Of a stretch of 64,000 bases of DNA, positions 46,520-55,093 are shown in pieces. Each line of letters begins with the position of its first letter. Position 1 is the stretch's first letter. The DNA lies in assembly GCF_013359725.1 (NCBI RefSeq), contig NZ_JABFMW010000017.1, positions 24,556-88,555 on the forward strand, given 5' to 3'. The translations under genes were made by a program, and so were the position numbers. The notes beneath the pieces are model-generated. The model saw only the letters and a list, made by a program, of their open reading frames with translations. It did not search any database and was not told the DNA's origin. Source of the DNA: Pseudarthrobacter sp. C4D7. GTDB lineage: Bacteria; Actinomycetota; Actinomycetes; Actinomycetales; Micrococcaceae.

Positions 46520-47590
46520 ATGCGCGTTTATCCCACTTTCTTCAGGCTGGCCTTTTCATGGATGGACGCCGAGCGCGCCCACAAGATCGGATTCAAGGGC
46601 ATCCGGTTCGCGCATGCCACAGGCGCCGGCAAGGTCCTGCAAAAGCTGACCGCCCCGGCGCCGTCGCTGCAGACCACCGCCTTCGGCGTCACTTTCCCAT
46701 CGCCCTTCGGGCTCGCCGCCGGCTTCGACAAGGAAGTCCACGGCATTGAGGCCCTCACCGATCTGGGCTTCGGGCACATCGAAGTGGGCACCATCACCGG
46801 GCAGGCACAGCCGGGCAATGAGAAGCCGCGGCTGTTCCGCCTGGTGCAGGACCGGGCCGTCATCAACCGGATGGGGTTCAACAACGACGGCGCCTCGGCC
46901 GTTGCGCCCCGGCTGAAGGCAGCGCGGGCCGCACTTCAGCGCCGCTACCCGGCGGTGCGTCCGGTCATCGGCGTGAACATCGGCAAAACCAAGGTTGTGG
47001 AACTGGCCGACGCGGTGGATGACTACCTGGTCAGCGCCCGCAGCCTGGCTCCCGCCGCCGATTACCTGGTGGTCAACGTCAGTTCCCCCAACACGCCAGG
47101 GCTGCGGCTGCTCCAGGACGTGGAAACCCTCCGCCCGCTGCTGACCGCCGTGGGACAGGAAGCGGACCGTTCCGCCGGGAGGCACGTACCGCTGCTGGTT
47201 AAGATCGCGCCGGACCTCAGCGACGAGGACATCGATGATGTAGCGCGCCTGGCCCTGGATCTTAAGCTGGACGGCATCATTGCCACCAACACCACCATCG
47301 CGCGGTCAGGATTGTCGTCCCCGGCGGAAGCAGTGGACAAATGCGGTGCCGGCGGACTGTCCGGCGCACCGCTGAAGCAGCGATCACTTGAGGTGCTTAA
47401 GCGGCTCAAGCATGCCACCGGGGATGCCCTGGCACTGGTGTCGGTGGGCGGCGTGGAATCGGCACAGGATGTCCAGGAACGGCTCGACGCCGGTGCCACG
47501 CTGGTACAGGGCTATACCGCATTCCTTTACGAGGGACCGTTTTGGGCAGCCCGGATCAACAAGCAGCTGGCTCGGACGCGGCGGTCCTGA
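46520..47590 (+). CDS. pyrD: Dihydroorotate dehydrogenase (quinone)
   Basis: PyrD (class 2) oxidises dihydroorotate to orotate in pyrimidine synthesis, bound to the membrane and coupled to quinone. The 356-residue product has the class 2 N-terminal helices (YPTFFRLAFSWMDAERAHKI), FGLAAGFDKEVHGIEAL, the substrate region NRMGFNNDGA, NVSSPNTPGLR with the catalytic Ser, and FMN-binding IATNTTIARSG and LVSVGGVESA. The ATG at 46520 has GGAGG only one base away, so a leaderless start with GACACT as -10 is an alternative. A strong terminator follows. Confidence 0.95.
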   Translation: MRVYPTFFRLAFSWMDAERAHKIGFKGIRFAHATGAGKVLQKLTAPAPSLQTTAFGVTFPSPFGLAAGFDKEVHGIEALTDLGFGHIEVGTITGQAQPGNEKPRLFRLVQDRAVINRMGFNNDGASAVAPRLKAARAALQRRYPAVRPVIGVNIGKTKVVELADAVDDYLVSARSLAPAADYLVVNVSSPNTPGLRLLQDVETLRPLLTAVGQEADRSAGRHVPLLVKIAPDLSDEDIDDVARLALDLKLDGIIATNTTIARSGLSSPAEAVDKCGAGGLSGAPLKQRSLEVLKRLKHATGDALALVSVGGVESAQDVQERLDAGATLVQGYTAFLYEGPFWAARINKQLARTRRS

Positions 47591-47627
47591 ACCGCCTGCC
47601 GTCTCTGATGGGACGGTCGCTTTAAAA

Positions 47628-47668
47628 CAGACACCCCGGCGGTATTTCCGCCGGGGTGTCTGTTGTTT
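47628..47668. terminator. Terminator between pyrD and the DUF3043 gene
   Basis: Fifteen-base perfect arms, CAGACACCCCGGCGG (47628-47642) and its complement (47648-47662), with loop TATTT and a following TTGTTT tract. On the minus strand the stem is followed by TTTTAAA, so it can serve both convergent genes. Confidence 0.88.
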
Positions 47669-47679
47669 AAGTGTGTGGG

Positions 47680-48282
47680 TCAGGCCGGGTACTGTCCGCG
47701 CTGGACCTGCGGCTTGGGCAGCCGCAGCTTGCGGAACTGCAGCGACCGCATGGAACCGTACCAGACCGTACCGCCCTCCACCTGGCCGAACTTCTCCGTC
47801 AGTCGCTTGCGGAGCTTCCGGGACAGGATGAACACGTCCACGAACACGGCCAGGAACATGACCCAGAAGGCGCCCAGGACGTAAATCATCATGTCGCTGG
47901 AAGCCGGCACCAGCAGGGACACCAGAACGAAGAGCAGCGCTCCGAACATCAGGTACTCACCGAGGTTGAAGCGTGCGTCCACGAAGTCGCGGGCAAACCG
48001 CTTCTGCGGGCCCTTGTCACGCAGGGGCAGGAACTTTTCGTCACCGGTGTCCAGTGCGCGGCGCATCTTCAGGCGCTGGTCCTGGACGGCCTGGCGTTCG
48101 GCGGCCTTGGAGGCCTTGCGGTCCTCGGGCACCAGCGGCCGCTTGCGGGCTGCTTCCTGGGCCTTCCGCGTAGGGGTCGGGGCACCCTTGCCGGCCGCAC
48201 TGTTCTGCCGTGCCGCTGCCTCCGCTGCCTGCTGGTTTATGGTTTCCTGCGCCGAGGGCGCTTCTTTTCTACGTCCGAACAC
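47680..48282 (-). CDS. DUF3043 membrane protein
   Basis: A 200-residue actinobacterial membrane protein of the DUF3043 family. The N-terminal third is polar and Ala/Lys-rich (FGRRKEAPSAQETINQQAAE); a conserved basic segment KGPQKRFARDFVDARFNLGE precedes two membrane helices (about residues 118-160); the C-terminus is again polar. Function unknown. GTG at 48282 is chosen over longer frames, which would run into the divergent dipeptidase gene, and is supported by TATTCT six bases upstream. Confidence 0.82.
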   Translation of the reverse strand: MFGRRKEAPSAQETINQQAAEAAARQNSAAGKGAPTPTRKAQEAARKRPLVPEDRKASKAAERQAVQDQRLKMRRALDTGDEKFLPLRDKGPQKRFARDFVDARFNLGEYLMFGALLFVLVSLLVPASSDMMIYVLGAFWVMFLAVFVDVFILSRKLRKRLTEKFGQVEGGTVWYGSMRSLQFRKLRLPKPQVQRGQYPA

Positions 48283-48288
48283 CTGACC

Positions 48289-48294
48289 AGAATA
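48289..48294 (-). promoter_or_regulatory. Candidate -10 box of the DUF3043 gene
   Basis: TATTCT on the minus strand, six bases before the GTG at 48282; no Shine-Dalgarno is present. Confidence 0.45.
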
Positions 48295-48360
48295 CCTTGC
48301 AGGAGCGTGGCCCAGGCCTGCCCTCACCCTGCCCTGACCGGCAGGCGATTGTGACGGGGG

Positions 48361-48366
48361 TAATGT
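48361..48366 (+). promoter_or_regulatory. Candidate -10 box of the M20 dipeptidase gene
   Basis: TAATGT ends seven bases before the ATG at 48374, with no Shine-Dalgarno between. Confidence 0.4.
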
Positions 48367-48373
48367 TTTGGCC

Positions 48374-49828
48374 ATGACTTCATCACCTGCGGCAACCCCG
48401 CACAGCACCACCAGCACCACAGGACCGGGTCCTGAGGTCACCGACCGGATGGATGATCTTCGTTCCGCGGTGGACCGTTCCTTCGACCAGACGCTGGCGC
48501 GGCTCAAGGAACTCGTCGCCATTCCCGGCATCGCGTGGCCCAGCTTTGATCGCACTCCGTTGGAACGCAGTGCCGGGGCCGTTGCGGATCTTCTCCGGGC
48601 GTCCGGGATCGCCGACGTCCAGGTGCTCTTCGAGGACAAGGCCGATGGCACGCCGGGCGGCCCGGCTGTCGTCGGCCGTCGTCCGGCCAGCGAGGGCAAA
48701 CCCACGGTGCTGCTGTACGCGCACCATGACGTCCAGCCTGTGGGCGATGAGTCCCTGTGGGAAACGGAACCCTTTTCCGCCGTCGAAAAGGACGGACGTC
48801 TCTACGGCCGGGGTGCCGCCGACGACAAAGCCGGGATCATGGCACACATCGCTGCCTACGCTGCCGTGGCCGAGGTACTCGCCGGATCCCTCGGCCTGGG
48901 CGTGACGTTCTTCATCGAAGGCGAGGAGGAAGCGGGCTCGCCCACGTTCCGGACATTCCTGGAGGCGAACCGCGAGCTGCTGCGGGCCGACGTCATCGTA
49001 GTGGCCGATTCCAGTAACTGGAAAGTGGGCGTGCCCGCCCTGACCACCAGCCTCCGCGGCCTGGTTGACGGCACCATCGAGGTGCAAGTGCTCGAGCACG
49101 CAGTGCACTCCGGTATGTACGGCGGGCCTGTCCTCGATGCGCCCACCCTCCTGTCACGCCTGATCGCAACGCTTCACGACGACGACGGAAACGTGGCCAT
49201 TGACGGCCTGGTGGCCACCGACACGGCTGCCGTGGAGATGCCGGAAGCAGATTACCGGGCCGACGCGTCAGTGCTCGACGGCGTCCGGCTTGCCGGGACG
49301 GGAAGCATCGCGTCCCGGCTGTGGACCAAGCCGGCACTGTCGATCATCGGCTTCGATGCCCCTGCCGTGGACGTTGCCTCCAATACGCTGCTTCCACGCG
49401 CACGGGCCAAGTTCAGCCTCCGGCTGGCACCAGGCCAGGCTCCAGCAGAGGCCATGGAAGCGGTGCGCAGGCACGTGGAGGCCAACGCGCCGTTCGGTGC
49501 CAAAGTCACCTTCACTCCGGGAGAGGCGGGCAATCCCTTCCAGACCGACACGTCGTCGGCCGCGGCGACGGTGGCCATGTGGGCGCTGGGGGAGGCGTGG
49601 GGCGTTCCCGCCGTGGAAACGGGCATCGGCGGATCCATTCCCTTTATCGCCGACCTCACCGAGCTGTACCCCAGCGCGCAGATCCTGGTGACGGGCGTGG
49701 AGGATCCGGATTCCCGGGCCCACAGCGCCAACGAGTCCCTCCACATCGGCGACTTCCGCAACGCCATCCTGGCAGAAGCGCTGATGCTCGCCAGGCTGAA
49801 CAGCGAGGGACTTCCCGCCGGGGAGTAG
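48374..49828 (+). CDS. M20 family dipeptidase
   Basis: Zinc dipeptidase or related M20/M25/M40 hydrolase of 484 residues, probably cytosolic and involved in peptide turnover. Metal-binding motifs are clear: LLYAHHDVQPVGDESLWETE (His, Asp near residue 118), GRGAADDKAGIMAHIAAY (bridging Asp near residue 150), and FFIEGEEEAGSPTF (Glu pair near residue 184). A dimerisation domain follows, and the C-terminus has HSANESLHIGDFRNAI with the last ligand His. ATG at 48374 is chosen over an in-frame TTG at 48368. It is divergent from the DUF3043 gene. Confidence 0.92.
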   Translation: MTSSPAATPHSTTSTTGPGPEVTDRMDDLRSAVDRSFDQTLARLKELVAIPGIAWPSFDRTPLERSAGAVADLLRASGIADVQVLFEDKADGTPGGPAVVGRRPASEGKPTVLLYAHHDVQPVGDESLWETEPFSAVEKDGRLYGRGAADDKAGIMAHIAAYAAVAEVLAGSLGLGVTFFIEGEEEAGSPTFRTFLEANRELLRADVIVVADSSNWKVGVPALTTSLRGLVDGTIEVQVLEHAVHSGMYGGPVLDAPTLLSRLIATLHDDDGNVAIDGLVATDTAAVEMPEADYRADASVLDGVRLAGTGSIASRLWTKPALSIIGFDAPAVDVASNTLLPRARAKFSLRLAPGQAPAEAMEAVRRHVEANAPFGAKVTFTPGEAGNPFQTDTSSAAATVAMWALGEAWGVPAVETGIGGSIPFIADLTELYPSAQILVTGVEDPDSRAHSANESLHIGDFRNAILAEALMLARLNSEGLPAGE

Positions 49829-50011
49829 GCAGCATCCTGCGTGTGGGCAGACCACCCGTTTTCAGGGAACAACCGGCGTGCTTTGACGGTTACGCCAGGA
49901 GTTAGAGCTACAGGACTGCCGCGCGTAGCATGTAGCTATAGCCCATACCGTATTTGTAGGGGCAGGCGCAGCTTCGGCGGCGCCGCCAGACCGTCCTAAG
50001 AAGGTAGGCCA

Positions 50012-50398
50012 ATGAGCACCTCAACGAACGAAAACAGCACCGCCACCACCGTGGCCAGCGACGAACTGCCCGTCCACGAGGTCAACCTGACCGACGTCGC
50101 CGCCGGCAAGGTCCGCAGCCTCCTGGAGCAGGAAGGCCGCACGGACCTGCGCCTTCGCGTGGCCGTGCAGCCCGGTGGCTGCTCAGGGCTGATCTACCAG
50201 CTCTATTTCGACGAGCGCCTCCTGGATGGTGACGCCGTCCGCGACTACGACGGCGTCGAGGTCGTCGTCGACAAGATGAGCGTGCCGTACCTCAGTGGCG
50301 CAAGCATTGACTTCGAGGACACTATCTCGAAGCAGGGCTTCACCATCGACAATCCGAACGCCGGCGGCTCATGCGCCTGTGGCGATTCATTCCACTAA
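50012..50398 (+). CDS. erpA: Iron-sulfur cluster insertion protein (HesB/IscA/ErpA family)
   Basis: A-type carrier that delivers Fe-S clusters to apo-proteins. The 128 residues have the HesB domain starting VNLTDVAAGKVRSLLEQEG, and all three cluster-binding Cys: CSG in QPGGCSGLIYQLYFD and CAC in GGSCACGDSFH at the C-terminus. ATG at 50012 with AAGAAGG upstream. It lies just before the cytochrome oxidase genes; a link to maturation of the Rieske protein in this region is a reasonable inference. Confidence 0.93.
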   Translation: MSTSTNENSTATTVASDELPVHEVNLTDVAAGKVRSLLEQEGRTDLRLRVAVQPGGCSGLIYQLYFDERLLDGDAVRDYDGVEVVVDKMSVPYLSGASIDFEDTISKQGFTIDNPNAGGSCACGDSFH

Positions 50399-50415
50399 GC
50401 CGGTTGATTCGCCTG

Positions 50416-50471
50416 ATGTCGGCACCGGGCTCCCAGCCGCCTGAAACGGCACAGGGGCTCGGCGCCGACAT
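50416..50471 (+). terminator. Long imperfect hairpin after erpA
   Basis: ATGTCGGC (50416-50423) pairs with GCCGACAT (50464-50471), and the stem continues inward with CCG and GGGCTC-type pairs (50425-50432 against 50455-50462), one mismatch and one wobble. The loop holds a smaller GCCG/CGGC hairpin. It starts 18 bases past erpA and has no U-run; it may end erpA transcription or lie in the ctaC leader. Confidence 0.45.
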
Positions 50472-50583
50472 GTGGGCGAAACGCCCGGCGGAGCGGTAAG
50501 CTCTACACCGAGTAGTAAAACTTTTTTGTGCCCGGAATGCCGATGGCTGCCCGGACAACAGCAACAAGTAGGAAGGGCCGTCT

Positions 50584-51456
50584 GTGAGTTCGCAGAACCG
50601 AACCGGCAGCCGACGCAAAACGATCACCACGATCTCAAGCTTGGCTATAGCCGGCGCGTTGGTTTTGACCGGATGTTCGCCAGAGGTAGAGAAAGGGTGG
50701 ATGCCCACTGAACGTGGCACCACCAGCAACACCGATCGCATCATGGACCTCTGGGTCAACTCATGGATTGCTGCCCTTGTGGTCGGCGCCATTACCTGGG
50801 GCCTGATCATCTGGTGCATCGTCGCCTACCGGCGCCGCAAAGGGACCGTGGGCTTCCCGCGGCAAACCAGCTTCAACCTTCCCCTGGAAGTCTTTTACCT
50901 CACCATCCCCATCTTCATGGTCCTGGTGTTCTTCTACTTCACGGACCGTGACCAGCAGGCCATCGATGACCGGTCACAGCCGGCGGACGTCGTTGTCGAC
51001 GTCCGCGGCAAGCAGTGGGCGTGGGACTTCAACTACAAGTCCGGCGATGTGATCCAGGAAGACGTCCACGAGGCTGGCGTCCAGGCGCACCTCACCGGCA
51101 ACACCATCGACAAGGAACAGCTCCCCACGCTGTACCTGCCCGTGAACAAGTCCGTTGACCTTGAGCTCAACTCCCGCGATGTCATCCACTCTTTCTGGGT
51201 TCCCGCCTTCCTGCAGAAGCGCGACATGATCCCCGGCAAGACGAACTACATCCGGTTCACCCCCACCAAGGAAGGCACCTACGACGGTAAGTGTGCCGAA
51301 CTCTGCGGCGAGTACCACTCCGAAATGCTGTTCCGCGTCAAGGTGGTGTCGGAATCTGAATTCCAGTCCCACATGGACCAGCTCAAGGCTGAAGGCAACA
51401 CCGGCCTGCTCGGCGTGGAGTACGACCGCAACCCGAACCTGAACGAAACCAAGTAA
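50584..51456 (+). CDS. ctaC: Cytochrome c oxidase subunit II
   Basis: Subunit II of the aa3 oxidase carries the CuA centre that accepts electrons from the cytochrome c domain of QcrC. The 290 residues have a lipoprotein-type signal ([17 protein letters not shown], Cys near residue 36), two membrane helices (about 58-84 and 100-120), and the periplasmic-side CuA domain with HSFWVPAFL and [14 protein letters not shown] (Cys, Cys, His, Met ligands). GTG at 50584 with AGGAAGG upstream. ctaD starts 10 bases later, and ctaF overlaps ctaD, so ctaC-ctaD-ctaF form one operon. Confidence 0.95.
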   Translation: MSSQNRTGSRRKTITTISSLAIAGALVLTGCSPEVEKGWMPTERGTTSNTDRIMDLWVNSWIAALVVGAITWGLIIWCIVAYRRRKGTVGFPRQTSFNLPLEVFYLTIPIFMVLVFFYFTDRDQQAIDDRSQPADVVVDVRGKQWAWDFNYKSGDVIQEDVHEAGVQAHLTGNTIDKEQLPTLYLPVNKSVDLELNSRDVIHSFWVPAFLQKRDMIPGKTNYIRFTPTKEGTYDGKCAELCGEYHSEMLFRVKVVSESEFQSHMDQLKAEGNTGLLGVEYDRNPNLNETK

Positions 51457-51466
51457 GGGGAGCGAC

Positions 51467-53194
51467 GTGGCTACGTACACCCAATCCGCACCTTCGGGAG
51501 CCCTATCGGCTCCCGTGGTACCCAAATCCAAGGGGCGCATCGTCGTCAACTGGATCACTTCCACTGACCACAAGACCATCGGGTACATGTACCTGATCGC
51601 GTCCTTCGTGTTCTTCTGCCTGGGCGGCGTCATGGCCCTGCTGATCCGCGCCGAACTGTTCGAGCCCGGCATGCAGATCCTGCAGACCAAAGAGCAGTAC
51701 AACCAGCTGTTCACCATGCACGGCACCGTCATGCTCCTGATGTTTGCCACCCCGCTCTTTGCCGGCTTCGCCAACGTGATCATGCCGCTGCAGATCGGCG
51801 CCCCCGACGTGGCGTTCCCGCGTCTGAACGCGCTGGCCTTTTGGTTCTTCCTGTTCGGCTCCACCATCGCCGTGTCCGGCTTCATCACCCCGCAGGGTGC
51901 TGCGTCGTTCGGCTGGTTCGCGTATGCGCCGCTGTCCAACACCACCTTTACCCCCGGCATCGGTGGTGACCTGTGGGTCTTCGGCCTGGCACTGTCCGGC
52001 TTCGGCACCATCCTGGGTGCCGTGAACTTCATCACCACCATCATCTGCATGCGTGCCCCCGGCATGACCATGTGGCGGATGCCCATCTTCACGTGGAACA
52101 CCCTGATCACCGCGATCCTGGTCCTGATGGCCTTCCCGCCGCTGGCCGCCGCCCTGTTCGCCCTCGGCGCGGACCGCAAGTTCGGTGCCCACATCTTTGA
52201 TCCGGAGAACGGCGGTGCAGTCCTTTGGCAGCACCTGTTCTGGTTCTTCGGCCACCCCGAGGTGTACATCATCGCGCTGCCGTTCTTCGGCATTGTCTCT
52301 GAGATCTTCCCGGTCTTCAGCCGCAAGCCGATCTTCGGTTACAAGGGCCTGGTTTACGCCACGATCGCCATCGCAGCTCTCTCCGTGACCGTGTGGGCAC
52401 ACCACATGTACGTCACCGGCGCTGTGCTGCTGCCGTTCTTCTCCTTCATGACCATGCTGATCGCTGTGCCTACGGGCGTGAAGTTCTTCAACTGGATCGG
52501 CACCATGTGGCGCGGATCGCTGACGTTCGAGACGCCCATGCTGTGGAGCCTCGGGTTCATGATCACCTTCCTCTTCGGTGGCCTCACCGGCATCATCCTG
52601 GCCTCGCCGCCGCTGGACTTCCACGTCTCGGACTCCTACTTCGTGGTGGCCCACTTCCACTACGTGGTCTTCGGCACCGTGGTCTTCGCCATGTTCGCCG
52701 GGTTCTACTTCTGGTGGCCCAAGTGGACCGGCAAGATGCTCAACGAACGCCTGGGCAAGATCCACTTCTGGCTCCTGTTCCTTGGCTTCCACGGCACGTT
52801 CCTGATCCAGCACTGGCTGGGTGTCGAGGGCATGCCCCGCCGGTACGCGGACTACCTCGTGGAAGACAACTTCACCTGGATGAACCAGTTCTCCACCGTG
52901 GCATCCTTCGTGCTGGGTGCGTCACTGATTCCGTTCTTCTGGAACGTGTACATCACCTGGCGCAAGACCGAAAAGGTCCAGGTGGATGATCCGTGGGGCT
53001 TCGGTGCCTCGCTGGAATGGGCCACGTCCTGCCCGCCGCCGCGCCACAACTTCACCTCCCTGCCCCGGATCCGTTCGGAGCGTCCCGCCCTGGACCTGCA
53101 CCATCCGGAACTTCGCCAGGTCCACACCGTTGACTCGCCGGCTCCCGCAGCGGCGGTCCTCGGCAACGCCGACCAGAAGGACACCGCACAGTGA
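51467..53194 (+). CDS. ctaD: Cytochrome c oxidase subunit I
   Basis: Catalytic subunit of the aa3-type oxidase, reducing O2 at the heme a3-CuB site and pumping protons. The 575 residues form twelve membrane helices. Visible landmarks are the heme a ligand region [15 protein letters not shown], the CuB/Tyr cross-link segment [24 protein letters not shown] with the two CuB His residues, and [17 protein letters not shown] with heme ligands. GTG start at 51467 after GGGGAGCGAC. The C-terminal tail of about 70 residues is soluble. Confidence 0.96.
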   Translation: MATYTQSAPSGALSAPVVPKSKGRIVVNWITSTDHKTIGYMYLIASFVFFCLGGVMALLIRAELFEPGMQILQTKEQYNQLFTMHGTVMLLMFATPLFAGFANVIMPLQIGAPDVAFPRLNALAFWFFLFGSTIAVSGFITPQGAASFGWFAYAPLSNTTFTPGIGGDLWVFGLALSGFGTILGAVNFITTIICMRAPGMTMWRMPIFTWNTLITAILVLMAFPPLAAALFALGADRKFGAHIFDPENGGAVLWQHLFWFFGHPEVYIIALPFFGIVSEIFPVFSRKPIFGYKGLVYATIAIAALSVTVWAHHMYVTGAVLLPFFSFMTMLIAVPTGVKFFNWIGTMWRGSLTFETPMLWSLGFMITFLFGGLTGIILASPPLDFHVSDSYFVVAHFHYVVFGTVVFAMFAGFYFWWPKWTGKMLNERLGKIHFWLLFLGFHGTFLIQHWLGVEGMPRRYADYLVEDNFTWMNQFSTVASFVLGASLIPFFWNVYITWRKTEKVQVDDPWGFGASLEWATSCPPPRHNFTSLPRIRSERPALDLHHPELRQVHTVDSPAPAAAVLGNADQKDTAQ

Positions 53195-53592
53195 AAATCG
53201 AATCCTGGATCTTTGGCTCCGGTGTCTTCTTTTTCGTCCCCGTCTCGCTGGTCTACGGATTCCTGACCAACTGGAGCGAATGGGTGGGCATCCTGGGCAT
53301 CCTGCTCGTGGCCGGCCTCGCCGGTATGATCGGGGCCTACCTGGGCTTCACGGGTAAGCGGGTCGGCCTTCGCCCCGAGGACCGCAGCGATGCGGAAATC
53401 CACGAGGGCGCCGGCGAACAGGGGCACTTCAGCCCTTGGAGCTGGTGGCCGTTGGTGCTGGGCATCGCCTGCGCCACAGGCTTCCTGGGCCTTGCCGTAG
53501 GTGCCTGGGTCATCTTCATCGCCGGCGGTCTGGCCATCGTGGCCCTCGTCGGCTGGGTGTACGAGTACAGCCGCGGAGACCACGCACACTAG
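53191..53592 (+). CDS. ctaF: Cytochrome c oxidase subunit IV (actinobacterial CtaF)
   Basis: Small actinobacterial accessory subunit of the aa3 oxidase within the bc1-aa3 supercomplex. The 133 residues start [20 protein letters not shown] and have four hydrophobic helices, two in each half, with a polar loop ([20 protein letters not shown]) between. The GTG start overlaps the ctaD stop by four bases, giving coupled translation. A strong terminator begins 14 bases past the stop. Confidence 0.92.
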   Translation: MKIESWIFGSGVFFFVPVSLVYGFLTNWSEWVGILGILLVAGLAGMIGAYLGFTGKRVGLRPEDRSDAEIHEGAGEQGHFSPWSWWPLVLGIACATGFLGLAVGAWVIFIAGGLAIVALVGWVYEYSRGDHAH

Positions 53593-53605
53593 CAATCACA
53601 TACTG

Positions 53606-53650
53606 ACGACGCCGGGCCCCACCAATGTGGTGGGGCCCGGCGTCGTTTTT
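53606..53650 (+). terminator. Terminator of the ctaCDF operon
   Basis: Nineteen-base perfect arms (53606-53624 and 53628-53646, core GCCGGGCCCCACCA) with loop ATG, followed by a TTTTT tract. It is a textbook intrinsic terminator and also lies just past the end of the convergent HPr gene. Confidence 0.92.
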
Positions 53651-53663
53651 GCTTCTTTTGCCC

Positions 53664-53957
53664 TCAGCCGTCCTTCTGGGACTCCAGGAGGACGCGAAGG
53701 TCCGCCAGCACCGTTCTGACTTCTTCGAGGCCTCTGGCGGCCCTCAGACCGGTGTCGCTGACCGCAAGTTCCACCTCACACCCCTGCGCGAAGTCGGCAG
53801 CCATCACGTGGAGCAGGGAGCGGGCGTCCACGGCCGGAGTACCCGGCTTGCTGATGGTGACCGGGAGGCCCGTAGCGGTGACGGCCCGGACAAATACCGC
53901 GGCAGAACGTGCATGCAGGCCCGCGGGCGCTGCCACTACGGCCTTTTGTGTCGGCAA
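53664..53957 (-). CDS. ptsH: Phosphocarrier protein HPr
   Basis: HPr carries phosphate from Enzyme I to sugar-specific PTS enzymes. The 97-residue product has the active-site His in AAPAGLHARSAAVFVRAV (near residue 15) and the conserved second helix region with Ser in VDARSLLHVMAADFAQG (the site homologous to HPr Ser46), ending in a short Leu-rich helix. TTG at 53957 is chosen because AGGAG lies six bases upstream; a longer frame from 54014 gives an unrelated N-terminus. It is divergent from a DasR-like regulator and a dre-like site lies between them. Confidence 0.92.
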   Translation of the reverse strand: MPTQKAVVAAPAGLHARSAAVFVRAVTATGLPVTISKPGTPAVDARSLLHVMAADFAQGCEVELAVSDTGLRAARGLEEVRTVLADLRVLLESQKDG

Positions 53958-54026
53958 AGGAACTCCTATTTTTGGCTTGTTCGAACGACGGCCCCCTCCG
54001 CGGCCGGTTATCAAATTTCCTGACCA

Positions 54027-54032
54027 AATATA
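54027..54032 (-). promoter_or_regulatory. Candidate -10 box of ptsH
   Basis: TATATT on the minus strand, about 70 bases upstream of the ptsH start, in a locally A/T-rich stretch. No matching -35 box is obvious. Confidence 0.35.
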
Positions 54033-54076
54033 TCTGTAGGCCTGCCCGCGGATGGAAATGCCCCGCGCGTCACGGC

Positions 54077-54092
54077 ACTGGTCTAGACCGTT
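54077..54092. promoter_or_regulatory. dre-like operator (DasR/NagR-type binding site)
   Basis: ACTGGTCTAGACCGTT contains the 10-bp palindrome GGTCTAGACC and matches 14 of 16 positions of the Streptomyces DasR consensus A(C/G)TGGTCTAGACCA(C/G)T. It lies directly before a strong -10 box (TAAAAT, 54094-54099) for the GntR gene and in the shared region with ptsH. A half-site TAGACCA follows at 54106-54112. Confidence 0.8.
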
Positions 54093-54093
54093 C

Positions 54094-54099
54094 TAAAAT
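54094..54099 (+). promoter_or_regulatory. -10 box of the GntR regulator gene
   Basis: TAAAAT starts two bases after the dre-like palindrome, so a repressor bound there would block this promoter. No clear -35 box is seen. Confidence 0.5.
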
Positions 54100-54129
54100 T
54101 GAACGTAGACCAACGGCAGGAGAAAGATC

Positions 54130-54900
54130 ATGGCAGCTGGAGCCACGGTGATCACGGGTGAAATAGACCGCACCAGCGGAACGGCCATCTACGTCCAGCT
54201 CCGGGAAATTCTGCGTACCTATATCGCGGAGTCGTGCCCGCCGGGCTCAGCACTGCCGTCTGAGCGGGACCTGGCTGAACGATTCGGACTGGCACGGATG
54301 ACGGTCCGCCAGGCCATCGACGCCCTTGTAGGGGAGGAGGTCATCGAGCGCGTGGTGGGGCTGGGCACCTTTGTCCGCCGCCCCAAACTCGACCTCCAGG
54401 TGAAACTCACCTCCTACAGCGAAGAGATGCAGAGGCGCGGCATGGTGCCCGCGGCGAAGGTTCTCAGCTTCGAGCAAATCGGTGCCAGCGCTTTCCTTGC
54501 CCGCGAGCTTCAGTTGGATGAGGGCACACCGCTGGTAAGGTTCCGGCGCCTGTTGCTGGCCGACGGGGAACCGATGAGTGTGGATGAGAATTTCATTCCG
54601 GCACACCGTGTCCCGGGGCTGTTGGACGGCGAGCCCCCCACGTCCCTTTACAACGTCCTCAGCGAGCAGTTCGGCCTGGTGATGGAGTGGGGGGAGGACA
54701 TGATCGAGGCGACGGCGGCTTCACCGTCCACGGCCCGGCTTCTGAACGTCGAGGTTGGCTCGCCGCTCCTAAAGATTCAGCGGCATGCCTTCGTTGCCAG
54801 GGCCATGGTGGACTACTCGGTGTCTTACTACCGGGCAGACCGCTACAAGCTCTGGGTTCCGCTGCAGCGTCCCGGCGCCCGCAGGGCACGCAACCACTGA
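54130..54900 (+). CDS. GntR family regulator, DasR/NagR-like (UTRA domain)
   Basis: Transcription factor of the GntR/HutC group, 256 residues. The winged HTH (about residues 15-82) has LREILRTYI, ALPSERDLAERFGLARMTVR and VVGLGTFVRRPKL; the UTRA effector domain follows with LTSYSEEMQRRGMVPAAKVL, LQLDEGTPLVRFRRLLLADG and SYYRADRYKLWVPLQ. The overall pattern resembles DasR and NagR, which sense amino-sugar phosphates and control PTS and chitin/GlcNAc genes. ATG at 54130 with AGGAGAAAG upstream. A dre-like site at 54077-54092 supports autoregulation and control of ptsH. No nag genes are in the window. Confidence 0.87.
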   Translation: MAAGATVITGEIDRTSGTAIYVQLREILRTYIAESCPPGSALPSERDLAERFGLARMTVRQAIDALVGEEVIERVVGLGTFVRRPKLDLQVKLTSYSEEMQRRGMVPAAKVLSFEQIGASAFLARELQLDEGTPLVRFRRLLLADGEPMSVDENFIPAHRVPGLLDGEPPTSLYNVLSEQFGLVMEWGEDMIEATAASPSTARLLNVEVGSPLLKIQRHAFVARAMVDYSVSYYRADRYKLWVPLQRPGARRARNH

Positions 54901-54934
54901 CGGGGTCTACTGACGGGGTCTACTGACGGGGTCT
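54896..54934 (+). repeat. Three tandem 13-bp repeats at the GntR gene stop
   Basis: ACTGACGGGGTCT occurs three times end to end (54896, 54909, 54922), followed by a decayed copy (TCTGACA). The first copy contains the TGA stop, so each unit recreates an in-frame or out-of-frame TGA. It looks like a slippage-prone minisatellite. Confidence 0.85.
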
Positions 54935-55043
54935 TCTGACAGAGCTGCAGGGCCGACTGCCGGGTCACCTGCCGGTGCGGGGCCGCTTGCCAGCCTGACG
55001 GGGACGTACTGGGAGAACGGCAACGGGCATGTCCGGGCAACCA

Positions 55044-55077
55044 GAAAGGGCCCGATCCAATTGGATCGGGCCCTTTC
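55044..55077. terminator. Bidirectional terminator, 34-bp perfect palindrome
   Basis: GAAAGGGCCCGATCCAA (55044-55060) is immediately followed by its complement (55061-55077) with no separate loop. It lies between the convergent GntR gene and qcrB, 17 bases past the qcrB stop, and ends in TTTC on both strands. Confidence 0.85.
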
Positions 55078-55093
55078 CGTAGGGAACCTGTGA

